A stretch of DNA of 7,017 nucleotides from Treponema sp. (GTDB lineage: Bacteria; Spirochaetota; Spirochaetia; Treponematales; Breznakiellaceae): positions 1 to 7,017 of the forward strand of contig JAIROE010000357.1 of assembly GCA_031257715.1 (NCBI GenBank), read 5' to 3'. Shown here one piece after another: positions 1 through 6,577 of the stretch (positions are counted from its first letter, which is position 1; every line of letters begins with the position of its first letter). Under the pieces are notes generated by a model, which saw only the letters and a list, made by a program, of their open reading frames with translations, ran no database searches and was not told the DNA's origin. Made by a program: the position numbers and the translations under genes.

Positions 1-268
1 CATGGCGGTGGGCGCGCGGAAGAGGGATATCCTGTTTCAGTTTTTGTCGGAATCGGTCATCCTGAGCCTCCTGGGGGGAATCGCCGGAATAGCAGTGGCT
101 CTTGGGGTATGCAGGGTTCTTGCCCTTTCCGGCATTCCGGCAAGGATCAATCCCTCCGTTGCCGCAGCTGCAGCCCTCTTTTCCGCGCTCATCGGGATCA
201 TCTTCGGATACTATCCGGCATGCAAGGCAGCGGGGCTTTATCCCATAGACGCCCTGAGATACGAGTAG
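1..268 (+). CDS. MacB/FtsX-type ABC transporter permease, C-terminal fragment
   Basis: This is the 3' end of a gene that begins before the window. The reading frame is open from base 2, and base 1 is the last base of a preceding codon. The visible 88 residues match the end of MacB-type permeases: the family signature M-A-V-G-A-R with a following D-I-L-x-Q-F-L-x-E-S, a hydrophobic segment at about residues 18-40, a second at about 52-72, then the terminal P-A-C-x-A-A-x-L-x-P-I-D-A-L-R-Y-E. MacB-like proteins couple ATP hydrolysis to export through a periplasmic adaptor and TolC; related LolE/FtsX-type permeases move lipoproteins or regulate cell-wall enzymes. The TolC-family gene starting 9 bp downstream favours the efflux role. 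The ATPase and adaptor would be expected upstream. The first Met seen is internal, not a start. Confidence 0.85.
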   Translation, partial: MAVGARKRDILFQFLSESVILSLLGGIAGIAVALGVCRVLALSGIPARINPSVAAAAALFSALIGIIFGYYPACKAAGLYPIDALRYE

Positions 269-272
269 GAGG
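267..272 (+). promoter_or_regulatory. Ribosome binding site of the TolC-family gene
   Basis: AGGAGG lies 5 bases before the ATG at 278. It overlaps the TAG stop (266-268) of the permease gene, so ribosomes ending the permease finish on top of the next Shine-Dalgarno. This suggests coupled translation of the two pump components. Confidence 0.75.
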
Positions 273-277
273 ACGGC

Positions 278-1603
278 ATGAAACGTATCGCCGTATTGGC
301 GTTGATGGCGTTAAACACCGTCTTGGGTTTTTCGGATGAACCCGTCCTTACCCTCGAGGCGGCGCGGACACTGGCGCTCGCCAATTCCCGAAGCCTTGCC
401 AAATATGGGCTTGCCGTCAGGGCCGGCGTTCTTGACGAACGCTCCCGCCTTTATTCAAACCTGCCGTCGCTTTCCCTGCAGGCCGGCGCGGGAGCCGGCG
501 TCAAAGCCATGCAGGAAAAAACGATACGCGATGCCATCGAAGGTTCCATCAGCCTTTCGGTATCGCAGAAAATTTTTGAAGGCGGGAAGAGCTTCATCTA
601 CCGGAGGGTGGCGGCCATCAACACCGAAATGGCGAGAAACGAAGCGACGGCGGAATATTTCAGGATCCTTGATGAAACCGATTCCGCGTATTACGGCGTC
701 CTCGAAGCGGCGGCAAATCTTCTCACGGCAGAGTCCGCCCTTGAAACGGCGGAACTTTCCCTTTCGATGACGGAGATACGGATGCAGGGCGGCATGGCAG
801 ACCGGGGCGAATATCTCAAGGCGCTTTCAGACAGAGAAACAGAAGAAAGCAGCCGGAACAGGGCCAGGAGGGATCTTTCCCTCGGCAGGACAAAACTTCA
901 GGCGCTGACGGGCCTTGCGGAGCTTCCCGAAGCCGGGGCGGTTGATTTCGGCGACTACGAGGATCTCATCACCGCAATGGGCGCCGCCGGGGACGGTGGA
1001 ATAAGCGCCCTCTCCGGGGCGCTCTGGAACAGGGCGGTCTCGGCGAATCCCGGCCTCCTTAACGCAGGACTTTCGGGAAGAAACGCCGAATACGATTTTT
1101 CCCTGGCAAAAAAGGATTTTTTGCCCAGTGTCAGCGCGTCCTTTTCGGCCGGCCTTGATTTTTCATCCGGCGGGCCGGAATTTTCCCCAGGCCGCTTCTC
1201 GTTAAGCGGCAGCATACCGCTTGATTTTTGGGTTATTGCCAACAACACGAAAAAAAAGAGGCTCGTAAGGGACGACGCGGTCCTTGATTACGGGGACGCG
1301 GTATCTTCCCTTGAGACGGAATTGAAGACTTCCCTCTTTGATGTTATCTCCCAGGCGGAAACCGTTCTTTCTTCCCGCAGGGCACTGGAATATGCGGAAC
1401 AGCATTTTGAGTATACAATGGAACTCTGGAAACTTTCCGGAACATCCCTTTCTGAACTGTCCGACGCGTCGGCGCTGCTTAACACAGGCCGGGGCAGGCT
1501 CATTCAGGCCGAATACGCCTTTCTTTTGGGCCTTTCAAAACTGCGGAGCCTCTGCGGAATTCCGGATGAAGAAGAATTGAAGATGCTTCTGCTTGGATCA
1601 TGA
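278..1603 (+). CDS. TolC-family outer membrane efflux protein
   Basis: A 441-residue protein of normal length for the outer membrane efflux protein (OEP/TolC) family. These form trimeric channels crossing the outer membrane and periplasm and work with an ABC or RND pump plus an adaptor. Residues 1-19 look like a Sec signal peptide (K-R, then a hydrophobic core, then G-F-S). There is no cysteine near it, so no lipobox is seen. The mature protein opens with L-T-L-E-A-A-R-T-L-A-L-A-N, typical of the first OEP repeat. The second repeat is marked by A-K-K-D-F-L-P-S at residues 277-284 and a long amphipathic helical stretch (about 340-435). It sits 9 bp after the permease gene and 16 bp before the sugar kinase. 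The pairing with a MacB-like permease suggests a tripartite exporter; its substrate cannot be read from the sequence. Confidence 0.92.
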   Translation: MKRIAVLALMALNTVLGFSDEPVLTLEAARTLALANSRSLAKYGLAVRAGVLDERSRLYSNLPSLSLQAGAGAGVKAMQEKTIRDAIEGSISLSVSQKIFEGGKSFIYRRVAAINTEMARNEATAEYFRILDETDSAYYGVLEAAANLLTAESALETAELSLSMTEIRMQGGMADRGEYLKALSDRETEESSRNRARRDLSLGRTKLQALTGLAELPEAGAVDFGDYEDLITAMGAAGDGGISALSGALWNRAVSANPGLLNAGLSGRNAEYDFSLAKKDFLPSVSASFSAGLDFSSGGPEFSPGRFSLSGSIPLDFWVIANNTKKKRLVRDDAVLDYGDAVSSLETELKTSLFDVISQAETVLSSRRALEYAEQHFEYTMELWKLSGTSLSELSDASALLNTGRGRLIQAEYAFLLGLSKLRSLCGIPDEEELKMLLLGS

Positions 1604-1619
1604 CAGGACGGAAAACGGA

Positions 1620-3047
1620 ATGAGGGCGCTTGCTTTTGACATAGGGACCACAAAAATATGCGCGCTGGTTTTTGACGCCGAAAGCGGACGTGCGCTGGAG
1701 ACGCTTCACGGCGGCAGCGTGTTCATGCCGTCCGCCCGTCCCTGGGAACGCATACAGGATCCCGAAGCCGTCTTCCGTATCGTGGAAGACATGTGTCAGG
1801 CGATGGCAAGAAAATACGCGCCTATAAGCGGCATAGGGATCTCCTGCCAAATGCACGGCATACTCTACATCGATGCCAGGGGCAGGGCGGTGAGCCCCTT
1901 CTACACATGGCAGGATGGAAGCGGCGCCCTTCCCCTGAAGGACGGGAAGACCTGTGCGGAGTATCTTGCGGGTCTTGCGGCGGAAACATTCCGGAAGAAT
2001 TCAGGGACGGTCCCTTACGCGACCGCTCCGGGTTACGGGCTTGTCACGCACTTTTACCACCGTTTCGCCGGAACCGTTCCCGCCGAAGCATCGAAGCTCT
2101 GCACCATAGGGGACTACGCCGTCATGCGGCTCTGCGGCGCGGCGCAGCCCGTCATGCATGCAACCAACGCCTGCGCGCTTGGTTTTTTCGATTCACGGGG
2201 CCCCGGTTTTGATTTTGAAACGCTTGAAGCTGCGGGCATCGACGCCGCGGTTTTGCCCTCTGCCGCCGGAGATTTCCGGACGGCGGGTGAAACCGCGGAA
2301 ACATACGGAAAGGGGCGTATCCCCGTCGCGGCCGCCATTGGCGACAATCAGGCGGCCTTTCTGGGAAGCGTCCGGGACACGGATAAGGGCGCGCTCATAA
2401 ACATGGGTACGGGAGGACAGATCTCGCTAATCGGCGGGACAGGCGAAAATTTCGGCGGTGAAAAATACGCCGGCAGATGGGGCGCCCTTGAACGGCGGCC
2501 CTACTTTGAAGGAAAGTCTCTCTACTCGGGCGCTTCCCTTTGCGGAGGCAAGGCCTATGCCATACTGGAAGAATTTTTCCGGGCAGTCCTGCGGATGGCC
2601 GGTGTCCCCGGCGGCGCTCCCCTTTACGATGTAATGGAAAGGGCTCTGCGGGAAGACGCGCCCGCGGACCCCCTCCTTGTCAACACCATGTTCGAGGGAA
2701 GCCGCCGGGATCCCCTTCTGCGCGGCTGGATAAAAAACATCTCCGCCGCCAACTTTACCCCCGCCGCCCTGATACGCGGTTTTCTTGAAGGCATGACCGG
2801 GGAGCTTTACGGCATGCTCCCCGAAGCGGGAAAAATCACGTTCCTTGCGGGATCGGGAAACGGGATACGAAAGAATCTTTCTTTAAGGCACATCATTGAA
2901 AACAAATTCGCCCTTCCTCTCATGATACCCCTGTACGAAGAGGAGGCCGCCTGCGGCGCCGCGCTTTACGCGCTGATATGCGCCGGATGCCTTGGAGGAA
3001 TTGCCGAAGCGGCGGCGCTGATAAGGTATCAGGGGGAAACGCCGTGA
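1620..3047 (+). CDS. FGGY-family carbohydrate kinase, sedoheptulokinase-like
   Basis: A 475-residue sugar kinase of the FGGY family in the ASKHA fold, which phosphorylates a sugar with ATP in the cytoplasm. Visible motifs are the N-terminal phosphate-binding D7-I-G-T-T-K12, C-Q-M-H-G at 76-80 (most relatives have G-Q-M-H-G), T-W-Q-D-G near residue 100, G-D-N-Q at 241-244 with D242 the likely catalytic base, G-T-G-G-Q at 263-267, and the nucleotide-site G-S-G-N-G-I-R-K-N at 411-419. The string G-D-Y-A-V-M-R-L-C-G followed by H-A-T-N-A-C-A-L-G-F-F-D resembles sedoheptulokinase more than xylulokinase or glycerol kinase, so sedoheptulose is the best-guess substrate; this is inference. I chose ATG 1620 because the protein then starts right at the conserved M-R-A-L-A-F-D-I-G. 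An in-frame TTG at 1593 would add nine unconserved residues. A weak AGGA (1605-1608) lies upstream. Its 3' end overlaps the histidine kinase gene. Confidence 0.92.
   Translation: MRALAFDIGTTKICALVFDAESGRALETLHGGSVFMPSARPWERIQDPEAVFRIVEDMCQAMARKYAPISGIGISCQMHGILYIDARGRAVSPFYTWQDGSGALPLKDGKTCAEYLAGLAAETFRKNSGTVPYATAPGYGLVTHFYHRFAGTVPAEASKLCTIGDYAVMRLCGAAQPVMHATNACALGFFDSRGPGFDFETLEAAGIDAAVLPSAAGDFRTAGETAETYGKGRIPVAAAIGDNQAAFLGSVRDTDKGALINMGTGGQISLIGGTGENFGGEKYAGRWGALERRPYFEGKSLYSGASLCGGKAYAILEEFFRAVLRMAGVPGGAPLYDVMERALREDAPADPLLVNTMFEGSRRDPLLRGWIKNISAANFTPAALIRGFLEGMTGELYGMLPEAGKITFLAGSGNGIRKNLSLRHIIENKFALPLMIPLYEEEAACGAALYALICAGCLGGIAEAAALIRYQGETP
3031..3046 (+). promoter_or_regulatory. Ribosome binding site and GTG start of the histidine kinase gene
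   Basis: AGGGGGA (3031-3037) is followed by AACGCC and GTG at 3044-3046, which shares GTGA with the TGA stop (3045-3047) of the sugar kinase. The overlap, the good Shine-Dalgarno, and a protein that then begins with K-A-R before the first membrane helix all favour this start. The in-frame ATG at 2978 would put 22 extra residues inside the sugar kinase gene. Confidence 0.75.
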
Positions 3048-4354
3048 AGGCAAGAATCCCCGTCCCGGCTTCGTCGGGGATAGCCGCGATCCTCGGGTGG
3101 TTCATCCTTTCATCCCTCGTGTTTTTTATTACCTGGACCATACAGGATCGCGCCCGTCTCATACGGGACAACGACAACGAGCGCATCTTCAACATGCTTT
3201 TTACCAGCCTCCGCAGCTACGGTGATTTCGGTTCGGCAATAGAAGCAACCCCCGTGCTTGCCGAACGGATCAGGGGCGTCGCCGCATACGGCGACGATCT
3301 CCGGCCCCTGTATGAATGGGGAACAGTTCCGCCCCTTTTTGACGAAAGAATCCTCGGCACCGATCACCGCCGGAACCGCTTCGGGCGTTACACCATACCG
3401 GACCCGGACGGTCCTTCAGTCAAATTCGTTCTCCGTACGGCGGGTATGCCGCCGGCTCGTGTGCAGCCGGGACATACGCGGCCGGGACGCATGATGGAAA
3501 GAAAGGGCGAAGATCCGGCGGCCGCCTTCAGTCCCATGGCCCCGGGAAAGTACCTCTACATCGACATAATACATCCGGCATGGCGGCGTACAAAAACAGT
3601 GTCGGCAATACTTCTTCCCGCTGTGGAAATCATCCTCTTTTTTCTGGTGTTTTCGATACGCGGCCTCTATCTCCGCAACCGCGAATACCGCGGGCGCATA
3701 GAATCCCAAAAGAACCTCGTGGTGCTGGGAACCGCCGCCGGCATGCTGGCGCATGAAATAAAGAACCCGCTCCTTTCCATACGCCTGCAGACGGGTATTC
3801 TTGAAAAGAGCCTTGACGGGAAGGGAAAGGAAGAAATCGCCCTCATCAATCAGGAAGTCGAAAGGCTGTCGTCGCTCACCTACCGGGTGAACGATTATCT
3901 TCGTGAAGGAAAGGGCCATCCTTACCCCCTCAACGTGTACGATCTTCTTGCCGAAACTTCACGGCGGCTCTGCGGCCGCAATATCGTGGAAGAAGATTCG
4001 GCACGGGATGCCCTTGTCATGGCGGACGCGGACCGCTTCCGCTCTGTTTTTGAGAATCTGATACGAAACGCACTTGAATCGGGCGGCAGCGAAAAGGAAA
4101 CGGGCGCTTCGGTACGGCGGAACCGGGGCACAATTGTTATCCGCATTTATGACCGCGGCCGGGGCATGGCTCCTTCCGATCTGCCCCGCATCTTCGATCC
4201 CTTCTTCACCAGCAAGAGCGCGGGAACCGGCATGGGGCTTTCGGTCAGCAGGCGTTTCGTCGAAGCCGCAGGGGGAACCATCACGCTTGAAAACCGCGAG
4301 GGCGGCGGGGCGGAGGCGGTGATCAACATCAGCGAATACAGAGGAGCGCAGTAA
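3044..4354 (+). CDS. Membrane sensor histidine kinase (AtoS/NtrB-like)
   Basis: A 436-residue sensor kinase, counted from the GTG start. A first membrane helix lies at about residues 12-33 and a second at about 186-206, enclosing an extracytoplasmic sensing region of about 150 residues that matches no family I can name. A short linker leads straight into the dimerisation/phosphoacceptor domain, with the H-box A-H-E-I-K-N-P-L and phosphorylated histidine H237. No HAMP domain is evident. The ATP-binding domain has the N-box N-L-I-R-N-A-L-E-S (338-346), G1 box D-R-G-R-G-M (from D370), F-box D-P-F-F-T-S-K, and G2 box G-T-G-M-G-L (from G394), all intact. It should autophosphorylate at H237 and pass phosphate to the regulator encoded immediately downstream, whose ATG overlaps its stop by one base (TAATG). 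The signal is unknown; efflux substrate or a sugar-related cue are possible from context. Confidence 0.95.
   Translation: MKARIPVPASSGIAAILGWFILSSLVFFITWTIQDRARLIRDNDNERIFNMLFTSLRSYGDFGSAIEATPVLAERIRGVAAYGDDLRPLYEWGTVPPLFDERILGTDHRRNRFGRYTIPDPDGPSVKFVLRTAGMPPARVQPGHTRPGRMMERKGEDPAAAFSPMAPGKYLYIDIIHPAWRRTKTVSAILLPAVEIILFFLVFSIRGLYLRNREYRGRIESQKNLVVLGTAAGMLAHEIKNPLLSIRLQTGILEKSLDGKGKEEIALINQEVERLSSLTYRVNDYLREGKGHPYPLNVYDLLAETSRRLCGRNIVEEDSARDALVMADADRFRSVFENLIRNALESGGSEKETGASVRRNRGTIVIRIYDRGRGMAPSDLPRIFDPFFTSKSAGTGMGLSVSRRFVEAAGGTITLENREGGGAEAVINISEYRGAQ
4341..4346 (+). promoter_or_regulatory. Ribosome binding site of the response regulator gene
   Basis: GAGGAG ends 7 bases before the ATG at 4354, inside the last codons of the histidine kinase gene. 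Together with the TAATG overlap it supports translational coupling and a fixed kinase:regulator ratio. Confidence 0.7.
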
Positions 4355-5712
4355 TGCAGGTTCTTGTTGTAGACGACGAAAAAAACATACGCGATTCCCT
4401 TGGGAAGTACCTTGGCCTTGAAGGGATAGAAACCCGCGGCGCGGAAAGCGGAGAGACCGCCCTAGCCATGCTTGAATCGGAAGGCTTCGACGCGGTGATT
4501 CTCGATCTGCGGCTCCCCGGCATGAGCGGACAGGACGTGCTGGAACAAATGGAGGAACGGGGGATCTTTTCCCCGGTGATCATGATGAGCGCCCACGGTG
4601 AAATTCCCGATGCGGTAAGAGCCCTTAAAAAAGGCGCCGGCGATTATCTTGTCAAGCCGTTCGATCCTTCGGAGCTTGCCATCAAACTCAGGACCCTCGT
4701 AGAAAACAGACGCAGGGAAAATATTATGGAAGCCCGGGAGCGCACGGCCAAAACCGAAACCATGCTTCTGGGAAAAAGCCCCGCCATGCTGCGGATCTCA
4801 CAGGACATAGACAGGATTGCCTGTAGTAATGTAACGGTGCTTGTCACAGGCGAAAGCGGCACGGGGAAAGAAATAGCGGCGCGCGAAATACACGCCCGCG
4901 GCCCAAACAGGGACGAGCCTTTTGTAGCGGTCAACATGGGCGGCATACACGAAGGGCTCATGGAAAGCGAACTCTTCGGTCACGAAAAAGGATCTTTCAC
5001 CGGAGCGGCGGGGAGGAAGAGCGGCCTCTTTGAACTTGCGGGCGGCGGCGTCATCTTCCTTGACGAGATAGGGGAGATGTCCATGCCCCTTCAGGTAAAA
5101 CTCCTTCGCGTTCTGCAGGAAAGAAAAATACGCCGCCTCGGCGGGGTAAGCGACATTCCCGTGAGGGCCCGGATCATTTCCGCCACCAACCGGGACCCCG
5201 AAGGCATGGTAAAAGAAGGCCGCTTCCGCGAGGATCTCTATTACCGCCTCAACGTGTTCCGCATCGCCATGCCGCCGCTTCGTGAAAGAAAGGAAGACAT
5301 TCCCCTTCTTGCCGAACACCTTCTTTGCCAAAGCGAAAAACCCCGTTATACCGTCACCCCCGGCGCAATGGAGAAACTCATGTCGTGGTCCTTTCCGGGA
5401 AACATACGTGAACTTGAAAACATCCTTGAGCGGGCCCGCATCTATTGCCGCGGCTGTGTCATACGGCCCGAAGACATCGATTTGCACGGCTCACCCGCCG
5501 CGCCCGCCCCCGTTCCCCCGGAAATGCCGCCCGCCGCCGCCCCGGCGGAAACGCCCGCTTCCCCTGCCGTTCTTCCGCTTGACGTGGTGGAAAAAGACGC
5601 AATTACGGGGGCCCTTGCAAACTGCGGAGGCAACCGCACCAAAGCGGCGGAACTTCTGGGAATAAGCAGGCGGACCATACTTAACAAGATACGGATATAC
5701 GGTCTGGAATAA
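4354..5712 (+). CDS. Sigma-54-dependent response regulator, NtrC/AtoC family
   Basis: A 452-residue bacterial enhancer-binding protein with all three standard domains. The receiver domain (1 to about 118) has the acidic pair D7-D8, phosphoacceptor D51, S79 and K101. The AAA+ domain (about 138-370) has Walker A G-E-S-G-T-G-K-E (166-173), the sigma-54-contacting loop as G-S-F-T-G-A (213-218; usual form G-A-F-T-G-A), Walker B V-I-F-L-D-E (233-238), the S-A-T-N-R-D sensor region, and F-R-E-D-L-Y-Y-R-L-N. A Pro/Ala-rich linker (about 378-408) leads to a Fis-type helix-turn-helix (N-R-T-K-A-A-E-L-L-G-I-S-R-R-T, 427-441). Phosphorylated by the upstream kinase, it should oligomerise on DNA and open sigma-54 promoters. 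No convincing sigma-54 promoter is visible here, so its targets probably lie elsewhere or upstream of the operon. It is the last gene of the operon; a palindrome begins 2 bp after its stop. Confidence 0.97.
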   Translation: MQVLVVDDEKNIRDSLGKYLGLEGIETRGAESGETALAMLESEGFDAVILDLRLPGMSGQDVLEQMEERGIFSPVIMMSAHGEIPDAVRALKKGAGDYLVKPFDPSELAIKLRTLVENRRRENIMEARERTAKTETMLLGKSPAMLRISQDIDRIACSNVTVLVTGESGTGKEIAAREIHARGPNRDEPFVAVNMGGIHEGLMESELFGHEKGSFTGAAGRKSGLFELAGGGVIFLDEIGEMSMPLQVKLLRVLQERKIRRLGGVSDIPVRARIISATNRDPEGMVKEGRFREDLYYRLNVFRIAMPPLRERKEDIPLLAEHLLCQSEKPRYTVTPGAMEKLMSWSFPGNIRELENILERARIYCRGCVIRPEDIDLHGSPAAPAPVPPEMPPAAAPAETPASPAVLPLDVVEKDAITGALANCGGNRTKAAELLGISRRTILNKIRIYGLE

Positions 5713-5714
5713 CG

Positions 5715-5737
5715 GCCAAATGCCTTCGGCATTTGGC
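5715..5737. terminator. Palindrome H1, candidate operon terminator
   Basis: A perfect 10-bp stem, GCCAAATGCC paired with GGCATTTGGC around the loop TTC, begins 2 bp after the response regulator stop codon. Position suggests a transcription terminator or a 3'-end RNA-protecting hairpin. It is followed by TGGGG, not a T-run, so classic intrinsic termination is doubtful. Confidence 0.45.
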
Positions 5738-5740
5738 TGG

Positions 5741-5769
5741 GGAGTTTTACGGCGCAGCCGTAAAACTCC
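5741..5769. repeat. Palindrome H2, perfect 13-bp stem
   Basis: GGAGTTTTACGGC pairs perfectly with GCCGTAAAACTCC around the 3-base loop GCA. It lies 3 bp after H1. No T-run follows. Same architecture and same GCA loop as H8 (6696-6720), but a different stem sequence. Confidence 0.7.
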
Positions 5770-5777
5770 AGGGCACG

Positions 5778-5810
5778 ATCCGGCACGGAGGCCGGTTGCG
5801 TCCGCAAGGC
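5778..5810 (+). repeat. Dispersed repeat r1, copy A
   Basis: A 33-bp unit beginning ATCCGGCACGGAGGC and ending GCGTCCGCAAGGC. It matches the copy at 6613-6645 at 29 of 33 positions with no gaps, and all four differences are transitions (C/T, T/C, T/C, A/G). No coding role is apparent. Confidence 0.75.
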
Positions 5811-5812
5811 GG

Positions 5813-5831
5813 CGCCGTTTCAAAAACGGTG
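5813..5831. repeat. Hairpin H3 at the r1/r2 junction
   Basis: CCGTTT pairs with AAACGG around CAA, extended by a G-T and a C-G pair to 8 bp. Its right arm is the start of repeat r2. Read on the minus strand it lies about 18 bp past the toxin stop codon and could help end toxin transcripts, though no clear T-run follows the stem in that direction. Confidence 0.4.
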
Positions 5832-5852
5832 TCAGTCACCCCCTGTGTTTAC
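5823..5852 (+). repeat. Dispersed repeat r2, copy A
   Basis: AAAACGGTGTCAGTCAC, a variable 7-base spacer, then GTTTAC. It matches the copy at 6578-6606, which has one T-to-C change in the first half and a 6-base spacer. The two copies are direct repeats bracketing the toxin-antitoxin operon. The toxin stop codon (TAA on the minus strand, 5851-5849) lies within the GTTTAC end of this copy. Confidence 0.7.
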
Positions 5853-6175
5853 TTTAATTCATTTGTTAATATAGTTATCCAATCTCTTCTACAATACATA
5901 AATCTGTATAATAACACCGCCTGATCTTCTTCATTGATTTTATATATCAGCATATATTTTTTTACCATAATGAATCTGATACCTTTTGCCGCTAAATATT
6001 TGTTTTGAACAAAAGGTCTAATGAAAGGATTTTCTTTTAACTTTTTATATTTTTTCTTTAATTCTTCAAAATGGTTTTCGGCAGCCATTGGCGCCCTTAA
6101 AACATCTTTGATATATTTCAATGCGGAAACAATATCCTTGTTAATTTTTTCTGAAAATATTAATTCAAATATCAT
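5849..6175 (-). CDS. RelE/ParE-superfamily toxin of a type II toxin-antitoxin module
   Basis: A 108-residue protein, typical in length for RelE/ParE toxins. These either cleave mRNA on the ribosome (RelE type) or poison DNA gyrase (ParE type). The N-terminal helical part (F-S-E-K-I-N-K-D-I-V-S-A-L-K-Y-I) resembles the two-helix hairpin of the fold. The strand-rich C-terminal half has G-I-R-F-I-M-V-K-K-Y-M-L-I-Y-K-I and ends with the family-like Y-R-F-M-Y-C-R-R-D-W (R96, R97, D98, W99). I cannot tell mRNase from gyrase poison. Its ATG (6175) overlaps the antitoxin stop by 4 bases (ATGA), the classic arrangement with antitoxin first. The gene is strikingly AT-rich (12 G/C of 60 at 6001-6060) beside neighbours near 57 percent GC, which suggests horizontal acquisition. 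The stop codon falls inside repeat r2. Confidence 0.85.
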   Translation of the reverse strand: MIFELIFSEKINKDIVSALKYIKDVLRAPMAAENHFEELKKKYKKLKENPFIRPFVQNKYLAAKGIRFIMVKKYMLIYKINEEDQAVLLYRFMYCRRDWITILTNELK

Positions 6176-6396
6176 TTTCCCAATGCTGTTTCCATGTTTT
6201 TAAGAATTTCATTTTCCGTCAAGGTTTTTCCATCTTCTATATCATCAATTCCTTCCTGAATTAATTTATATAGTTCTTCCTGCGATGTATTGATCGGTTT
6301 GGTAAACGTTATCACCACTTCATATTTTCCCTCCACAGGAACGGGCTCCTGAGGCTTAAAATGGCTGCCGTCATAGATCGCCTTTATTGCATACAT
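6172..6396 (-). CDS. Antitoxin of the type II toxin-antitoxin module
   Basis: A 74-residue acidic-tailed protein. Its N-terminus, M-Y-A-I-K-A-I-Y-D-G-S-H-F-K-P-Q-E-P-V-P, matches the short beta-strand pattern of the DUF104/AF2212-like antitoxin group (x-x-A-x-Y-x-x-x-x-F-K-P-x-x-P-V). The C-terminal half (Q-E-E-L-Y-K-L-I-Q-E-G-I-D-D-I-E-D-G-K) is probably the helix that wraps and neutralises the toxin. I chose ATG 6396-6394 because GAGGAAG stands just upstream and the family starts here. The open frame reaches back to 6444, but those 16 residues look unconserved. It overlaps the toxin gene by 4 bp and precedes it in the operon, so it is made first; such antitoxins commonly repress their own promoter. 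Function is assigned by resemblance and gene pairing, not by a catalytic motif. Confidence 0.83.
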   Translation of the reverse strand: MYAIKAIYDGSHFKPQEPVPVEGKYEVVITFTKPINTSQEELYKLIQEGIDDIEDGKTLTENEILKNMETALGK

Positions 6397-6425
6397 ATAA
6401 CTTCCTCTGTTGATTACTCTACTCC

Positions 6426-6453
6426 ATGTTATTATTTTTTTCAAGCGTTACAA
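6426..6453 (-). promoter_or_regulatory. Candidate promoter of the toxin-antitoxin operon
   Basis: Read on the minus strand, TTGTAA (6453-6448) and TAACAT (6431-6426) are 16 bases apart. Each matches the sigma-70 -35 and -10 consensus at 4 of 6 positions. The spacer is A-rich. Transcription would start about 20-25 bases before the antitoxin ATG at 6396. This is a weak pattern match in AT-rich DNA. Confidence 0.3.
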
Positions 6454-6473
6454 ACAGGGTTTGGCAAGCAGCC

Positions 6474-6488
6474 CCGCGCCGGGCGCGG
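6474..6488. repeat. Hairpin H4
   Basis: CCGCGC pairs with GCGCGG around the 3-base loop CGG. It marks the change from AT-rich module DNA to GC-rich flank. It is short and could occur by chance in GC-rich sequence. Confidence 0.35.
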
Positions 6489-6518
6489 CAGCGCCCCGTC
6501 AATCCTTCCTCCCGGCAA

Positions 6519-6535
6519 ACGACCCGAAGGGTCGT
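6519..6535. repeat. Hairpin H5
   Basis: ACGACCC pairs perfectly with GGGTCGT around GAA (TTC on the minus strand, the same loop as H1 on the plus strand). The 7-bp stem belongs to the hairpin series of block B. Confidence 0.5.
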
Positions 6536-6539
6536 ATGC

Positions 6540-6567
6540 CATAATTCGCCATGGAGGGTGAATTATG
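6540..6567. repeat. Hairpin H6 with CGCCATGGAGGG core
   Basis: CATAATTCGCC pairs with GGTGAATTATG across the 6-base loop ATGGAG, an 11-bp stem with one G-T pair. Its inner part, CGCCATGGAGGGTG (6547-6560), recurs as CGCCATGGAGGGCG at 6648-6661, where only the inner 4 bp of stem are kept. Confidence 0.6.
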
Positions 6568-6577
6568 AGCCTCCCCC

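Larger units (their letters stand above)
5713..5848. other. Intergenic block A: hairpins and repeats
   Basis: This non-coding block lies between the convergent regulator and toxin genes. It holds two perfect short-loop palindromes, one copy of repeat r1, a third hairpin, and most of one copy of repeat r2. It is GC-rich like the operon and changes abruptly to AT-rich DNA after about 5852. I see no gene in it. Confidence 0.8.

Noticed and set aside
1105..1125. Inverted repeat GGCAAAAAA / TTTTTTGCC within the TolC-family gene
   Set aside because: It encodes the conserved A-K-K-D-F-L-P segment of the family, so the palindrome is probably a by-product of codon use. A terminator here would cut the operon.
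1593..1619. TTG start at 1593 for the sugar kinase gene
   Set aside because: It would add nine unconserved residues and overlap the TolC-family gene by 11 bp. ATG 1620 starts exactly where FGGY kinases normally begin.
2978..3043. ATG at 2978 as the histidine kinase start
   Set aside because: The extra 22 residues lie inside the sugar kinase gene in another frame and look like out-of-frame sequence. GTG 3044 has a good ribosome binding site and a GTGA overlap.
4798..5487. Long minus-strand open frame of 229 codons within the response regulator gene
   Set aside because: The plus-strand protein has intact receiver, AAA+ and Fis-type domains. The opposite frame has no recognisable features and reflects GC-rich codon bias.
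5781..5799. Sigma-54-like promoter in r1 copy A (GGCACG then TTGC)
   Set aside because: The GG and GC elements are about 16 bases apart where the -24/-12 promoter needs 12. The second r1 copy has CC in place of the TT.
5733..5924. Small plus-strand open frame across block A, and similar frames at 6361-6771
   Set aside because: They translate palindromes and repeats, lack convincing ribosome binding sites, and the first runs antisense into the toxin gene.
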